Below are positions 56,067 through 64,000 of a DNA stretch of 64,000 nt, piece after piece. The stretch is from Mucilaginibacter paludis DSM 18603 (lineage in GTDB: Bacteria; Bacteroidota; Bacteroidia; Sphingobacteriales; Sphingobacteriaceae): positions 2,808,432 through 2,872,431 of the forward strand of contig NZ_CM001403.1 of the NCBI RefSeq assembly GCF_000166195.2. The letters run 5' to 3'. Position numbers and translations under genes: made by a program. Position 1 is the stretch's first letter. Every line of letters begins with the position of its first letter. The notes beneath the pieces were generated by a model. It made no database searches and was not told where the DNA came from. It saw only the letters and a program-made list of their open reading frames with translations.

Positions 56067-56102
56067 GATAAGATATGATCAGCAACCCGAACATATCTTA
56101 TC
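56067..56102 (-). promoter_or_regulatory. Perfect 11-bp inverted repeat in the susC leader
   Basis: GATAAGATATG (56067-56077) and CATATCTTATC (56092-56102) are perfect complements separated by 14 nt, 43-78 nt before the susC ATG. No T-run follows on the minus strand, so it is not a standard terminator. It may be an operator or a leader stem-loop. Two tandem AAAACTATTCAAC copies lie between it and the start codon. Confidence 0.55.
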
Positions 56103-56473
56103 AGGACAATGTTTGGTGTATTTGTTATTTCATATAATTAAGATTTAAATGGTGTATAATCAAAATTGCAAGGCCGAAACATTAACTTTATTACCTGCAG
56201 ATAATCAACTTAGTATGGTTTATATCGGAGCCTTAGCTACCCAACAATAAATTGCTGTTAACCAAATGTAACCACATTTTAAGGGCTTATTTATTCATAA
56301 ATTACCCTTTGATAGTAACATTTTGATATAAATCAGCCGAAGGGTATGGTAAAATTTTACAATGGTAGTTTGAAGGGGTAAACTTGTACAAAAAGACGGT
56401 TTGAGACCGTTGCAGAGTAAAATATATAAACAATCGATATTCAATTAATTGAGAATATTTATTATATTTAGAA

Positions 56474-57557
56474 ATGCAAAAAAAATCGCAACAACTAAGT
56501 TTTTCGGCCATATCGGTATCCAAACGGAAGTTAAAGAGTGAGTTTTTCGATCAGATGAGCTTATTATTAGATTGGACGGCAGTAGATACCGAAATAGGAA
56601 GTAGTACAGCAAGGGTTTCAGTGTTGCCGGTCGACCACCCTACAGTGGTCTGCTGCTATTTAAGATGTCTCTTTTGCAAACCTGGTATGGTTTGAGTGAC
56701 TACGAGGTGGAGGAAAAAGTTAATGACTCTTTGAGTTCATGAAATTCGTGGGCCTGACCCTGGAGGATGATGTTCCGGACCATTCGGTATTGAGCAGGTT
56801 CAGGACGGAGCTAACCCGAACAGATGCTTATGAAAAGTTGATGAGTAACATCAATGGTCAATTAGAAGATAAAGGCGTGTTACTAAAAAAGAAGTTATTT
56901 TAGATGCCAGCATCACCGATAGCCCGCGCAAACCAAGAGGCAAAAAAGAATATGAAGTCGTTGAAGACAGAAAAGAAGCTGCTGATCGAGCGGCAGCTGA
57001 ATAGCAGCCGGATCCGAAACAGCCGGTACTTGCTGTAAAAATCCAAAGCCATGTAGATATACAGGGCGCATGGATAAAAAAGGCGGGTAAACTGCGGTAT
57101 GAATATAAAAAGCATATCGCTAACTGTTGACCAGGGCCTTGTCCGGGCAGTTATTACCACTCCTGCCAATGAAAGCGACATTACTCATCATTTAGAAGAT
57201 GTAGTAAAAAAGTCAGGGATTGATAAAGGTTTCAGAGTACGGGCGGATAAAGGATACAGCATCGCGGGCAATCGTGAGTTTCTCAAATCCAACGGGCTAA
57301 AAGATGGTATTATGTATAAAACGGTGAAAAATAAATCGCTTACCTGTCACCAGCAAAAGTTTAATAAAATTGTTAGTCAAACGCCGTTTAAAGTGGAGCG
57401 GACATTCGGAGGAATGATCCGGTGGGTCAAAACCGGGATAACACGGTACTTGGGAAAAGACAAAACACATACCCAACACCTGATGGAGTCAATAGCTTAT
57501 AACTTATACCGCTCACCAGGTATAGTTGCGTCCAATGCTAATATAGCGATCAAATAA
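56474..57557 (+). pseudogene. IS5-family transposase, multiply frameshifted
   Basis: Reading across frames recovers most of an IS5-type DDE transposase: KLKSEFFDQMSLLLDWTAVD, GRPPYSGLLLFKMSLLQTWY, MKFVGLTLEDDVPDHSVLSR, VILDASITDSPRKPRGKKE (first Asp), VRADKGYSIAGNREFL (second Asp) and FKVERTFGGMIRWVK (Glu). At least four frame changes (about 56610, 56740, 56890 and 57115) and one in-frame TAG (about 57002) break it, so it is inactive. The last open piece is 57099-57557. The IS4 insertion lies just beyond the stop. Confidence 0.85.
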
Positions 57558-57579
57558 TTGAAAAAAGCGGCCTTAATCC

Positions 57580-58974
57580 CACGAATGGTCGGAAGAAATT
57601 CCGGCCATTTTTTATGTTTTAAAAAACAGTCTGGGGTCTCCGCCGCATTGGACAGTGATCATGGCAATAGCAAGGTCTCTTACTTCCATGGCAAAGCGCC
57701 TTTTAGCAGTTTTGTAGCCAACGTTATTGGATTTTTTGTATATGAGTACCATCATGGCAGCGATAAGTGTCATATACAATATTACCTGCATCCCATTTTT
57801 GTTCATTGAAACGAGGTGGCTTACGTTTAGTTCCTGTTTTAAGAAGCGAAAGAATACTTCTATATCCCATCGTCTCCGGTAGGCTTGTGCAATTTCTTTT
57901 GCGGTGAGTTTGAAATCATTGGTCAAAAGCCAGTACTCTTTACCTTCTTCTGCTTTACCTTGCACGACAACAAGGCGAAAAGAACTGTTCACGAGCTCAT
58001 GTTTGATATGTTGTTTGCCACGCTTGTTATTGATCGTAGTACCGGCATATAACTGAACTTTACAATCCCTGAGCAGTTTGGATTCGCCCAGATCCATATC
58101 CTGCCCTGCAGTCATCAATGATCCTAATTCAACAAACTTTCTGTTTTCCTTTGCCCGGCAGATGAATGTGACCTGCCTTTGGGTAAAGGCTTTCATCGTC
58201 CTGGTTGATTGCAGGCCCCTGTCCAATACATAGATGTTATAATGTCCGGTTTCTTTTTTCACATGTTCCATTACCGCCTCAGGTAACGCAATATCTTCAC
58301 TGGCATAACTTGGCTTTGTGAATACATTTGAATGGCTGGGTAAGATCCCATCAAAAGCAATACTATATTTGACAGCCTTCTTCCCGCTTTTATTATCGAT
58401 CCCCTCCATAAGTTTGCTGGTGGTCTCACTTACCATTGAACTATCTACCCGGATCAGGCCGTATTTATTCCTCTCTGTTACAGTATAATATCCCGCAAAC
58501 TGCTCATAGATACATTCATATATCTGCTTGAAATAGTCCGGATCAACTTTGGATAGCCTTTCCGAAATCGAACTTCTACGGATCGTTTCATCTTCATCCA
58601 GGTTAAAAAGGATCTTAAACACCGAGTCATTGAAAGTATCCTCAAGGGTTCGCTGGCTAAGCCTGTCATTGTCCAAAATGCCGTAGAGCAATAAATAAAA
58701 CAGCTTATTGCCGTGCAGAACCTTCGCGTAATGATCGATCTTGGTCGTAAGCGACAAATTTGCTATCAAGGCCTCGGGAATGAAGCCTAAAAGCTGTTTT
58801 ACGTTAATGTTATGATCTTTAAAAATGGCCATATCGTATTGATTATCAGCTATTAATATAGCAAATCAAAATGATAAAAACAAGATAAATAATTGAAAAT
58901 CAGAAACTTATATCAATGAGTCCAATACCTTAAAAACAAAAAAGTCGGAAGATTTAATCTTCCGACCATTCGTG
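57580..58974 (-). mobile_element. IS4-family insertion sequence, intact
   Basis: Terminal inverted repeats CACGAATGGTCGGAAGA and TCTTCCGACCATTCGTG bound a 1395-bp element with one transposase gene. The 9-bp sequence CCTTAATCC flanks both sides (57571-57579 and 58975-58983), a target duplication proving insertion into the older IS5 element. Inside the right end, GTCGGAAGAT TTA ATCTTCCGAC (58944-58966) is a perfect hairpin. Intact gene, matching ends and exact target duplication suggest recent transposition. Confidence 0.9.
57612..58832 (-). CDS. IS4-family transposase
   Basis: A 406-residue DDE transposase. An N-terminal DUF4372-like helical part (FKDHNINVKQLLGFIPEAL) precedes the catalytic core: GLIRVDSSMVSET (first Asp), NIYVLDRGLQSTRTMKAF (second Asp) and the IS4 YREK signature in AYRRRWDIEVFFRFLKQEL (Glu). 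The C-terminal segment MNKNGMQVILYMTLIAAMMVLIYKK is typical. It appears intact and fills the element. Confidence 0.93.
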   Translation of the reverse strand: MAIFKDHNINVKQLLGFIPEALIANLSLTTKIDHYAKVLHGNKLFYLLLYGILDNDRLSQRTLEDTFNDSVFKILFNLDEDETIRRSSISERLSKVDPDYFKQIYECIYEQFAGYYTVTERNKYGLIRVDSSMVSETTSKLMEGIDNKSGKKAVKYSIAFDGILPSHSNVFTKPSYASEDIALPEAVMEHVKKETGHYNIYVLDRGLQSTRTMKAFTQRQVTFICRAKENRKFVELGSLMTAGQDMDLGESKLLRDCKVQLYAGTTINNKRGKQHIKHELVNSSFRLVVVQGKAEEGKEYWLLTNDFKLTAKEIAQAYRRRWDIEVFFRFLKQELNVSHLVSMNKNGMQVILYMTLIAAMMVLIYKKSNNVGYKTAKRRFAMEVRDLAIAMITVQCGGDPRLFFKT

Positions 58975-59106
58975 CCTTAATCCCGCGCTTAAATGAAACA
59001 CAAACTTAAAAGGCCATCTAAAATCGCGTAAAAAGAAAAACAAAAATCTAAATTCGTTATCAAGTATATATTATACAAAACGCATAGTTCGTTTTGCAAC
59101 GGTCTC

Positions 59107-59489
59107 GGTTTAAGAGAAGCGAAACGGGGTATGATAATTGGCACATCTTTACGAACGCACCTTAATTAACTATGCCGAAGACAGATTCGATTAATCGGAT
59201 TAGCTTCGTAATAGAGTAAACTGTAATACCTAAGTTCATTTCAAGACAAACGCGCCATTGAAATCAATTGACTAAAAAACCCAACAGTTTATTTACAGTC
59301 ATGGCAACAGAATCAGATCACATTCCAAAAGATAGTATATGCCATGTTTAATAATAAATTCAAAACATTAGCATTAAGTTGCAGCAGACTTGCTGATGTT
59401 AACAAATCTGTATTCGACTTTTTGTATTTATTAAAAAAGCATTCGCAAGAATTTTCCTGATTAATCATCAAAAATAAATCAGGATAAGA
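59107..59489. other. Gap without recognisable gene
   Basis: AT-rich sequence between the IS5 right end and the GH43 stop codon. No open frame of note, RNA gene or clear hairpin terminator was seen, so transcription from GH43 could run toward the IS elements. Confidence 0.5.
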
Positions 59490-62400
59490 TTATTTAGCAC
59501 TCGCTTTTTTTTCCTGTGTAATTTTAAAACTTCTAAAAGTTCCAAAACCTTCCTGAGGGCCATAGGTACTTTGAAATAGCCCAACCTGTAAGGGAAAGCC
59601 GTTGAGGTCGTCTCGCTTTATGGGGCTTCCTGGAATATCATTCCAAATTTTACCATCGGCACTAAACCTGATAGAGAATATGTTCCCAGACCTTTGGATC
59701 TGTAAATACCTGCCAAAGTTCCAGCCGCCCTGAGTATTGGTTTGCATCCGTTGCCCCGATTGAAAATTGGTAAAAAGGTTACCACAATTCCAGGCGGGGA
59801 ATAAGCTGTTTTGTAACAGGGCCTCCGGCGTGTTTTCGCTTGCCAATGTAATCGCTTTGCGCGCCATTAACCCTACATCGTTGTTGCCTTTTACAGTTCG
59901 TTCCTTATATCCGCTCAGGTCTGCAACCTCGGTTTCGGCTATAAAATCACCGGCTATCGTTTTATAAATAAATGGCCCATAAGGCAGGTTACCGTCCCAG
60001 TTTGATCCTTTCGACTTCAGTGTAAGCAACTGATCAGCAACATAGATGTTGTCATTTGCCCCTGCCTGCTGCGCGCCCACCACGCCGCTCCAGTTGCTAT
60101 TGCCGGAAGCGATATTTGACGTATCAGCTTGCCTTGAAAAATCAAAGTTCGTTACCTCAAACTGTGCCTGCGAAGTACTCACCGTGCGGGCAGCAGAAAA
60201 CCTGGAAACATTACCAAAATTGTCCCTAACCTTGAAGCGATAAGAGTAAATATGATCGGGAACCGCTTTAAAATCTGTATAATGCGAATCGCTGCTCCAT
60301 GCCCCGGCCTTTGCGCTCGTTTTTTCGTCCTGGAAATAATATTGCAAATCTTCTTTTTCAGCAGTATGAGCGGCGGCAGTCATCTCAATCAGCGTAGGCG
60401 ATACCGCATGTGGAGGTATAACAAAATCGGGCGTTTTCAAAGTAACCGGGTGAAAGTTTTTAAACCAGATAGCTGTTATCTGCGCAACTTCGCCCGGCGT
60501 TAGCGATTGAGCAAGGCAAATAAGAGTACTGACAGCACCTTTAAAGCCATTGCCTCCGCTGGTTTTAGAAAACAAGGTTTTAAAAATGTTATCGAATTGA
60601 ATATTCGCTATTACTTTAGCACCGTCCATAAAATCGGTAACCTTGCCACCTTTTTTTGTTCTGACCAGCAAATGCCACTTACCTGCACTATTTTCGTGAT
60701 CAACCGCCCAACTTTCTAAATTATTTTTGTCACGTTGGTTGCTGTTATATTTTACAGGATCAGGCAAAAAAACACTTGCTATTAAGCTATGATTATTAGT
60801 TGTATCTTTATTTACTTTGTAAAAATCTAAATTATCGGATCCGAAAAACGCCACGGCAATCTTCCCGCAAATATCTTTAACTATAGGCTTGACATCGCCA
60901 AGGGCTGCGAATTTTCCGCCAAGGCTTCCATTATTTTCCCATTCGGTAAGTTTGCCATAGCTTAGTTTATCGGCATCAAGCGATACAGGGATATCATCAT
61001 GACTTTTGATATTAAAAGACTTGCTAACGAGAGAATCGGGAAGCGAAATATCATAAACCTTTAAAGAGGATACTGCCGCATTCAGAAATAACGTTTTATT
61101 GGTTTTGGAGCCAAAAAAAATCTTATTTGCAGGCTGCATAAATAACATTTTATTCTCTTTATTATTTAAAACGCCATCAACAAATACCTTTTCAAACACG
61201 CCGTCATATGTAATTACAATTTGATGCCAGGCCGCTGATGATGGCATTGCTCCAAATGGCAAATCAGAAACGCCAAAGTGCTGGGCTACGCCAAAATCTC
61301 TGTTTTTACCATATCCAAAAATAGCGCCTCGGTGTTCAGATTCGCCTGCTGTCCAACTTAAAACCGGGTTTTCGTTTAACAGTTCAGAACTATAAATAGT
61401 ATATGCAACCGTATAACTATTATTGCCGCATAAAATGCGTGGAACTTGTATAGTAGATTCGAAGTTTTGGCTGCCATTAAATACCAAGGCCTTTTTCCCT
61501 TTGATTATATCTACATAAGGAGCCTTCCCCCCGGCAACAAATGTTCCGCCCAATACTCCCTTATTACTAAATTCAGGAACGGATTGGCCCTTTTGTAAAC
61601 TATCTGCATCAAAGCTCACTAAAAGTCCTTTTTGCCGGGTAGAATCCACCTGTCCGGTTACTGTTAGTTGCCCAGCTTCGTCCTGTATTGCCCTATCGCT
61701 ATAAATTTTTACGTTCCAAATAGATTTGAACAGGCCGGGGTACTCAGTTCCCGTTATCATTAACCTTACATACCTGGCTTTAACATCTCCATTGTCAATC
61801 ATCGGCGATCCATGCTGCTGATTATGTGTTTTATCGGCAAACAAATCCCATTTAAGGCCATCGGCAGATATTTCTATTTTATATTGATAATACCAGGTAG
61901 CATACTCAAATTGTGTAAGCACCTGTTTTATTGTTTTAACCTCCCCCAAATCAATTTTCAGCCACGCTGCCGTGCCATCGTTATGAGCAGGCCTCCAAAG
62001 AGTGCCGTTATTATCATCCGTGGCAAATGAAGGCCGGTAATCATCATTGTAAAAAGACGATGCTGTAGCAGTTTTTTTATAAGCCAGATTTATGGCCCTT
62101 ACGGTACTTTTACCCAGCAAGCCAACACCTGTATGGGTAGGAATAAGCTTTTCAATATTTCCTTCGGCATCAAAAGTAATCTTATCTGCGCAAACCTGCC
62201 TGTGGTATCCCCCGTTGGAGTGCGGGTTATTATGCCGGTGATATACCATATAAAAATCGTTGCCAATCTGGATTACTGACTCATGGCCGGGGCCATGTAC
62301 CGTACTGTCGCTATTGGTACTTAAAACAGGGTTGTTTTTACCGAAAACAAAGGGTCCCATCGGCCCTGTTTTGCTTATGGCATATTGAACACGGTAGGTT

Positions 62401-63086
62401 TCATTCTCGCAAAACCCAGACGAATAGGTTAGGTAGTAAATGCCCTTTCTTTTAAACATGAAGGGCGCTTCAAAAAAATCTTTGGCAATGGTATTTGGAA
62501 TTTTAGCTTTTTTTGAAAAAGTGTGCATATCCGGGTTCAGGAGCCCAACACCACAACCGTGATCAGGATAGGTGCCCCAGGTACCCCAAAACATATAAAT
62601 CTTTCCATCGTCGTCCTTAAACGTTTGCCCGTCCAGTGTAATAACACCGGGGATAAAGTAGTTGGGGATCATTGATTTTCCATCGGGAAGCAAAGGTGTC
62701 CATGGGCCGGTTGGTGATGTTGCAGATGCACCATAAATATCAACCGGCTGGCAATAGTACATATAGTATTTATGGTCGTTTCCGTTGATAACATCGGGGG
62801 CCCAATAATAATTGGATGTAGGCCAATTCATGTCCTTCATTTTCCAGTTAACAAAGTCTTTGGATATCCACACCTGTGAAGGACCATGCCCGCCGCCATT
62901 GCCATCTGTTGTTGCGTAGATGTAAAATGTATCACCGAATTTTCTTACTGTAGGATCTGCAAAGTATCCAGGTATAAGGGGATTCCCATTACCTGGTAAG
63001 GTCGCAGTGTTTTTCTGGCAAAAAGCTGTGAGCGAAGTAACACTGAAACCAAGCGTGATTATTAACTTTAAAAAAAAACGAAACAT
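59490..63086 (-). CDS. GH43 glycoside hydrolase, multidomain
   Basis: A 1198-residue exported protein: signal peptide 1-23. The five-bladed propeller GH43 domain (about 30-330) has the base Asp44 in IPGYFADPTVRKFGDTFY, an Asp in VITLDGQTFKDDDGK, and the acid Glu207 in KDFFEAPFMFK. An F5/8C (CBM32-like) module follows at about 335-470 (ASSFYNDDYRPSFATDDN, WLKIDLGEVKTIKQVL), then one or two LamG/concanavalin-like modules (about 480-900), a fibronectin-like stretch, and a C-terminal concanavalin-like domain (about 1000-1190). GH43 enzymes release arabinose, xylose or galactose. It is in the same orientation as the second SusCD operon and upstream of it, now separated by the nested IS. Confidence 0.9.
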   Translation of the reverse strand: MFRFFLKLIITLGFSVTSLTAFCQKNTATLPGNGNPLIPGYFADPTVRKFGDTFYIYATTDGNGGGHGPSQVWISKDFVNWKMKDMNWPTSNYYWAPDVINGNDHKYYMYYCQPVDIYGASATSPTGPWTPLLPDGKSMIPNYFIPGVITLDGQTFKDDDGKIYMFWGTWGTYPDHGCGVGLLNPDMHTFSKKAKIPNTIAKDFFEAPFMFKRKGIYYLTYSSGFCENETYRVQYAISKTGPMGPFVFGKNNPVLSTNSDSTVHGPGHESVIQIGNDFYMVYHRHNNPHSNGGYHRQVCADKITFDAEGNIEKLIPTHTGVGLLGKSTVRAINLAYKKTATASSFYNDDYRPSFATDDNNGTLWRPAHNDGTAAWLKIDLGEVKTIKQVLTQFEYATWYYQYKIEISADGLKWDLFADKTHNQQHGSPMIDNGDVKARYVRLMITGTEYPGLFKSIWNVKIYSDRAIQDEAGQLTVTGQVDSTRQKGLLVSFDADSLQKGQSVPEFSNKGVLGGTFVAGGKAPYVDIIKGKKALVFNGSQNFESTIQVPRILCGNNSYTVAYTIYSSELLNENPVLSWTAGESEHRGAIFGYGKNRDFGVAQHFGVSDLPFGAMPSSAAWHQIVITYDGVFEKVFVDGVLNNKENKMLFMQPANKIFFGSKTNKTLFLNAAVSSLKVYDISLPDSLVSKSFNIKSHDDIPVSLDADKLSYGKLTEWENNGSLGGKFAALGDVKPIVKDICGKIAVAFFGSDNLDFYKVNKDTTNNHSLIASVFLPDPVKYNSNQRDKNNLESWAVDHENSAGKWHLLVRTKKGGKVTDFMDGAKVIANIQFDNIFKTLFSKTSGGNGFKGAVSTLICLAQSLTPGEVAQITAIWFKNFHPVTLKTPDFVIPPHAVSPTLIEMTAAAHTAEKEDLQYYFQDEKTSAKAGAWSSDSHYTDFKAVPDHIYSYRFKVRDNFGNVSRFSAARTVSTSQAQFEVTNFDFSRQADTSNIASGNSNWSGVVGAQQAGANDNIYVADQLLTLKSKGSNWDGNLPYGPFIYKTIAGDFIAETEVADLSGYKERTVKGNNDVGLMARKAITLASENTPEALLQNSLFPAWNCGNLFTNFQSGQRMQTNTQGGWNFGRYLQIQRSGNIFSIRFSADGKIWNDIPGSPIKRDDLNGFPLQVGLFQSTYGPQEGFGTFRSFKITQEKKASAK

Positions 63087-63239
63087 AATATTTGATATTT
63101 AAAGATCCAGTTCCTATGCAAGGAAATGCAAGCTATTTCCAGGTGCCAAAACAACGTTTCCCCAATACGTGAAAACCGTTAGGTTAAAATGATATAGGTT
63201 GAGCAGTTTTGTAAAATAAGAGGCCGCTCAAACAATTGG

Positions 63240-64000
63240 TGTGACCCCAAAAAGTTGGACAGTTTACAAAATTAAGTTTTTTGTACGAGAGCTCGGTATT
63301 CCACCGGGCTCTTTCCATTTAACCTGTTTTTTATTCTTTCATTGTTATAGTAATGAATGTATTCTTTTAACGAAGTTATAAATTCTTCCGCAGTTTCAAA
63401 GCTCTGTTTGTACAGTAATTCTGTCTTTAAGATCCCAAAGAAGCTTTCGGCCAAGGCATTATCCAAGCAGTTTCCCTTTCTGGACATGCTTTGAATAATT
63501 CCATGTTTTTCCAAAGCCTTTCTATATCCATAATGTTGATATTGCCACCCTTGGTCAGAGTGAAAAATAAGTCCCCTTATATCTTTCACTTTATCAAAAG
63601 CCTCATATAACATTTCATCTATCATCTGCATATTTGGAGATTTTGAAATACTATAAGAAATGACTTCCCCGTTGAACATGTCAATTATAGGAGATAAATA
63701 GATCTTCTCCCCTTTAATGTTCATCTGAGTGACATCCGTAGCCCATTTCTGATTAGGCAGATTTGCCTCAAAATCCCTTTCAAGTACATTAGGGGCAATT
63801 TTACCAACCTCACCTTTGTATGAGCGATAACTTACTTTCCTGATATTGCATTTTAGGCCTAATGTTCCCATCAATTTTTGGACAGTCTTGTGATTTATGC
63901 TATAACCCCGGTTCTTCATTTCGGCGGTGACCCGCCGATAACCATATCTGCCTTTATGCAAGTGGTATATACTTGCGATCTCTTCTTTTTCATGCTTGTA
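63240..64000 (-). mobile_element. IS3-family element, partial (runs off window)
   Basis: The inner end is marked by TGTGACCCCAAAAAGTTGGAC at 63240, a terminal repeat style common to IS3/IS150-type elements. It lies 32 bp past the transposase stop. The other end is beyond the window, so target duplications cannot be checked. It lies 154 bp upstream of the GH43 start and could affect its expression. Confidence 0.8.
63272..64000 (-). CDS. IS3-family transposase OrfB, partial at 5' end
   Basis: The frame is open to the window edge (YKHEKEEIASIYHLHKGRYG before the first ATG at 63961), so the start lies outside. The visible part has HTH_21 (GRYGYRRVTAEMKNRG) and the rve core with WATDVTQMNIKGEKIYLSP (first Asp), IFHSDQGWQYQ (second Asp) and NCLDNALAESFFGILKTE (Glu), ending in an NNERIKNRLNGKSPVEY tail. 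This is IS3-family DDE, IS150-like. OrfA and any programmed -1 frameshift site are beyond the window. Confidence 0.92.
   Translation of the reverse strand, partial: YKHEKEEIASIYHLHKGRYGYRRVTAEMKNRGYSINHKTVQKLMGTLGLKCNIRKVSYRSYKGEVGKIAPNVLERDFEANLPNQKWATDVTQMNIKGEKIYLSPIIDMFNGEVISYSISKSPNMQMIDEMLYEAFDKVKDIRGLIFHSDQGWQYQHYGYRKALEKHGIIQSMSRKGNCLDNALAESFFGILKTELLYKQSFETAEEFITSLKEYIHYYNNERIKNRLNGKSPVEYRALVQKT

Larger units (their letters stand above)
56403..59106. mobile_element. IS5-type element interrupted by an IS4 element
   Basis: Terminal inverted repeats GAGACCGTTGCA (56403-56414) and TGCAACGGTCTC (59095-59106) are perfect over 12 bp, flanked by a 4-bp GGTT duplication (56399-56402 and 59107-59110). 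Without the nested element and its duplication the length is about 1.3 kb, normal for IS5-type elements. The transposase inside is decayed. The element sits between the GH43 gene and the second susC. Confidence 0.85.

Noticed and set aside
1..64000. CRISPR arrays, rRNA and tRNA genes, classical riboswitches.
   Set aside because: No regularly spaced repeats, rRNA-like blocks or cloverleaf patterns were found by eye on either strand.

Overview
This 64-kb window looks like chromosomal DNA of a Bacteroidota soil or plant-associated bacterium, most likely Sphingobacteriaceae (Mucilaginibacter/Pedobacter-like). The evidence is two SusC/SusD systems with glycoside hydrolases, a type IX secretion outer-membrane protein (PorV) beside a protein with a type IX sorting tail, MacB/FtsX permeases lacking a local ATPase, a MobB/MobC mobilisation module of Bacteroidota type, and weak Shine-Dalgarno signals. 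The genus is an inference; no rRNA or tRNA is present.

Layout. 0.2-9.7 kb: a minus-strand group with an S41 protease, two very large proteins fusing a seven-helix-type membrane domain, an AraC HTH and a complete MacB/FtsX permease, and a HExxH peptidase between them. 10-15.4 kb: a small mobilisable island without a visible integrase (SGNH hydrolase pseudogene, coiled-coil membrane protein, relaxase, MobC, a hairpin-packed candidate oriT, HTH/excisionase-like protein, unknown 367-aa protein). 15.5-27 kb: an unusually decayed tract. AraC, GH3, metallophosphoesterase, Hsp20, LytTR regulator, LytS kinase, S41, SDR and HxlR genes are each broken by stops, frameshifts or deletions; only one PAS/GAF histidine kinase is clearly intact. 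27.4-44.3 kb: a polysaccharide utilisation locus (PUL 1) made of two minus-strand operons, GH30-like > sugar MFS > DUF5107/TPR, and SusC > SusD > GH30 > GH2, with a divergent AraC regulator. 44.4-49.2 kb: a PAS-containing remnant, PorV and a type IX-secreted HExxH protein. 49.6-56.0 kb: a second operon SusC > SusD > fasciclin lipoprotein > DUF5007-like lipoprotein. 56.4-59.1 kb: a decayed IS5-type element split by an intact IS4 element. 59.5-63.1 kb: a large GH43 multidomain enzyme. 63.2 kb to the end: an IS3-family element running off the window.

How the parts fit together. In PUL 1 both operons carry the same operator-like architecture: two half-sites of the type GTCCATAT, direct repeats exactly 21 bp apart, the nearer one 57-59 bp upstream of the first start codon. 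This is the geometry expected for an AraC-family dimer, so the divergent AraC regulator at 43.4 kb probably switches on both operons together. The enzymes (two GH30-type, one GH2), the SusCD importer, the MFS symporter and the DUF5107/TPR protein would then import and degrade one beta-linked glycan.

The strongest unusual items are the twin AraC/FtsX fusions, the 21-bp repeat operators, the nested palindromes in the mobilisation region, the dense pseudogene tract with a 47/50 direct repeat 8.26 kb apart, and the IS-in-IS insertion with both target duplications preserved.
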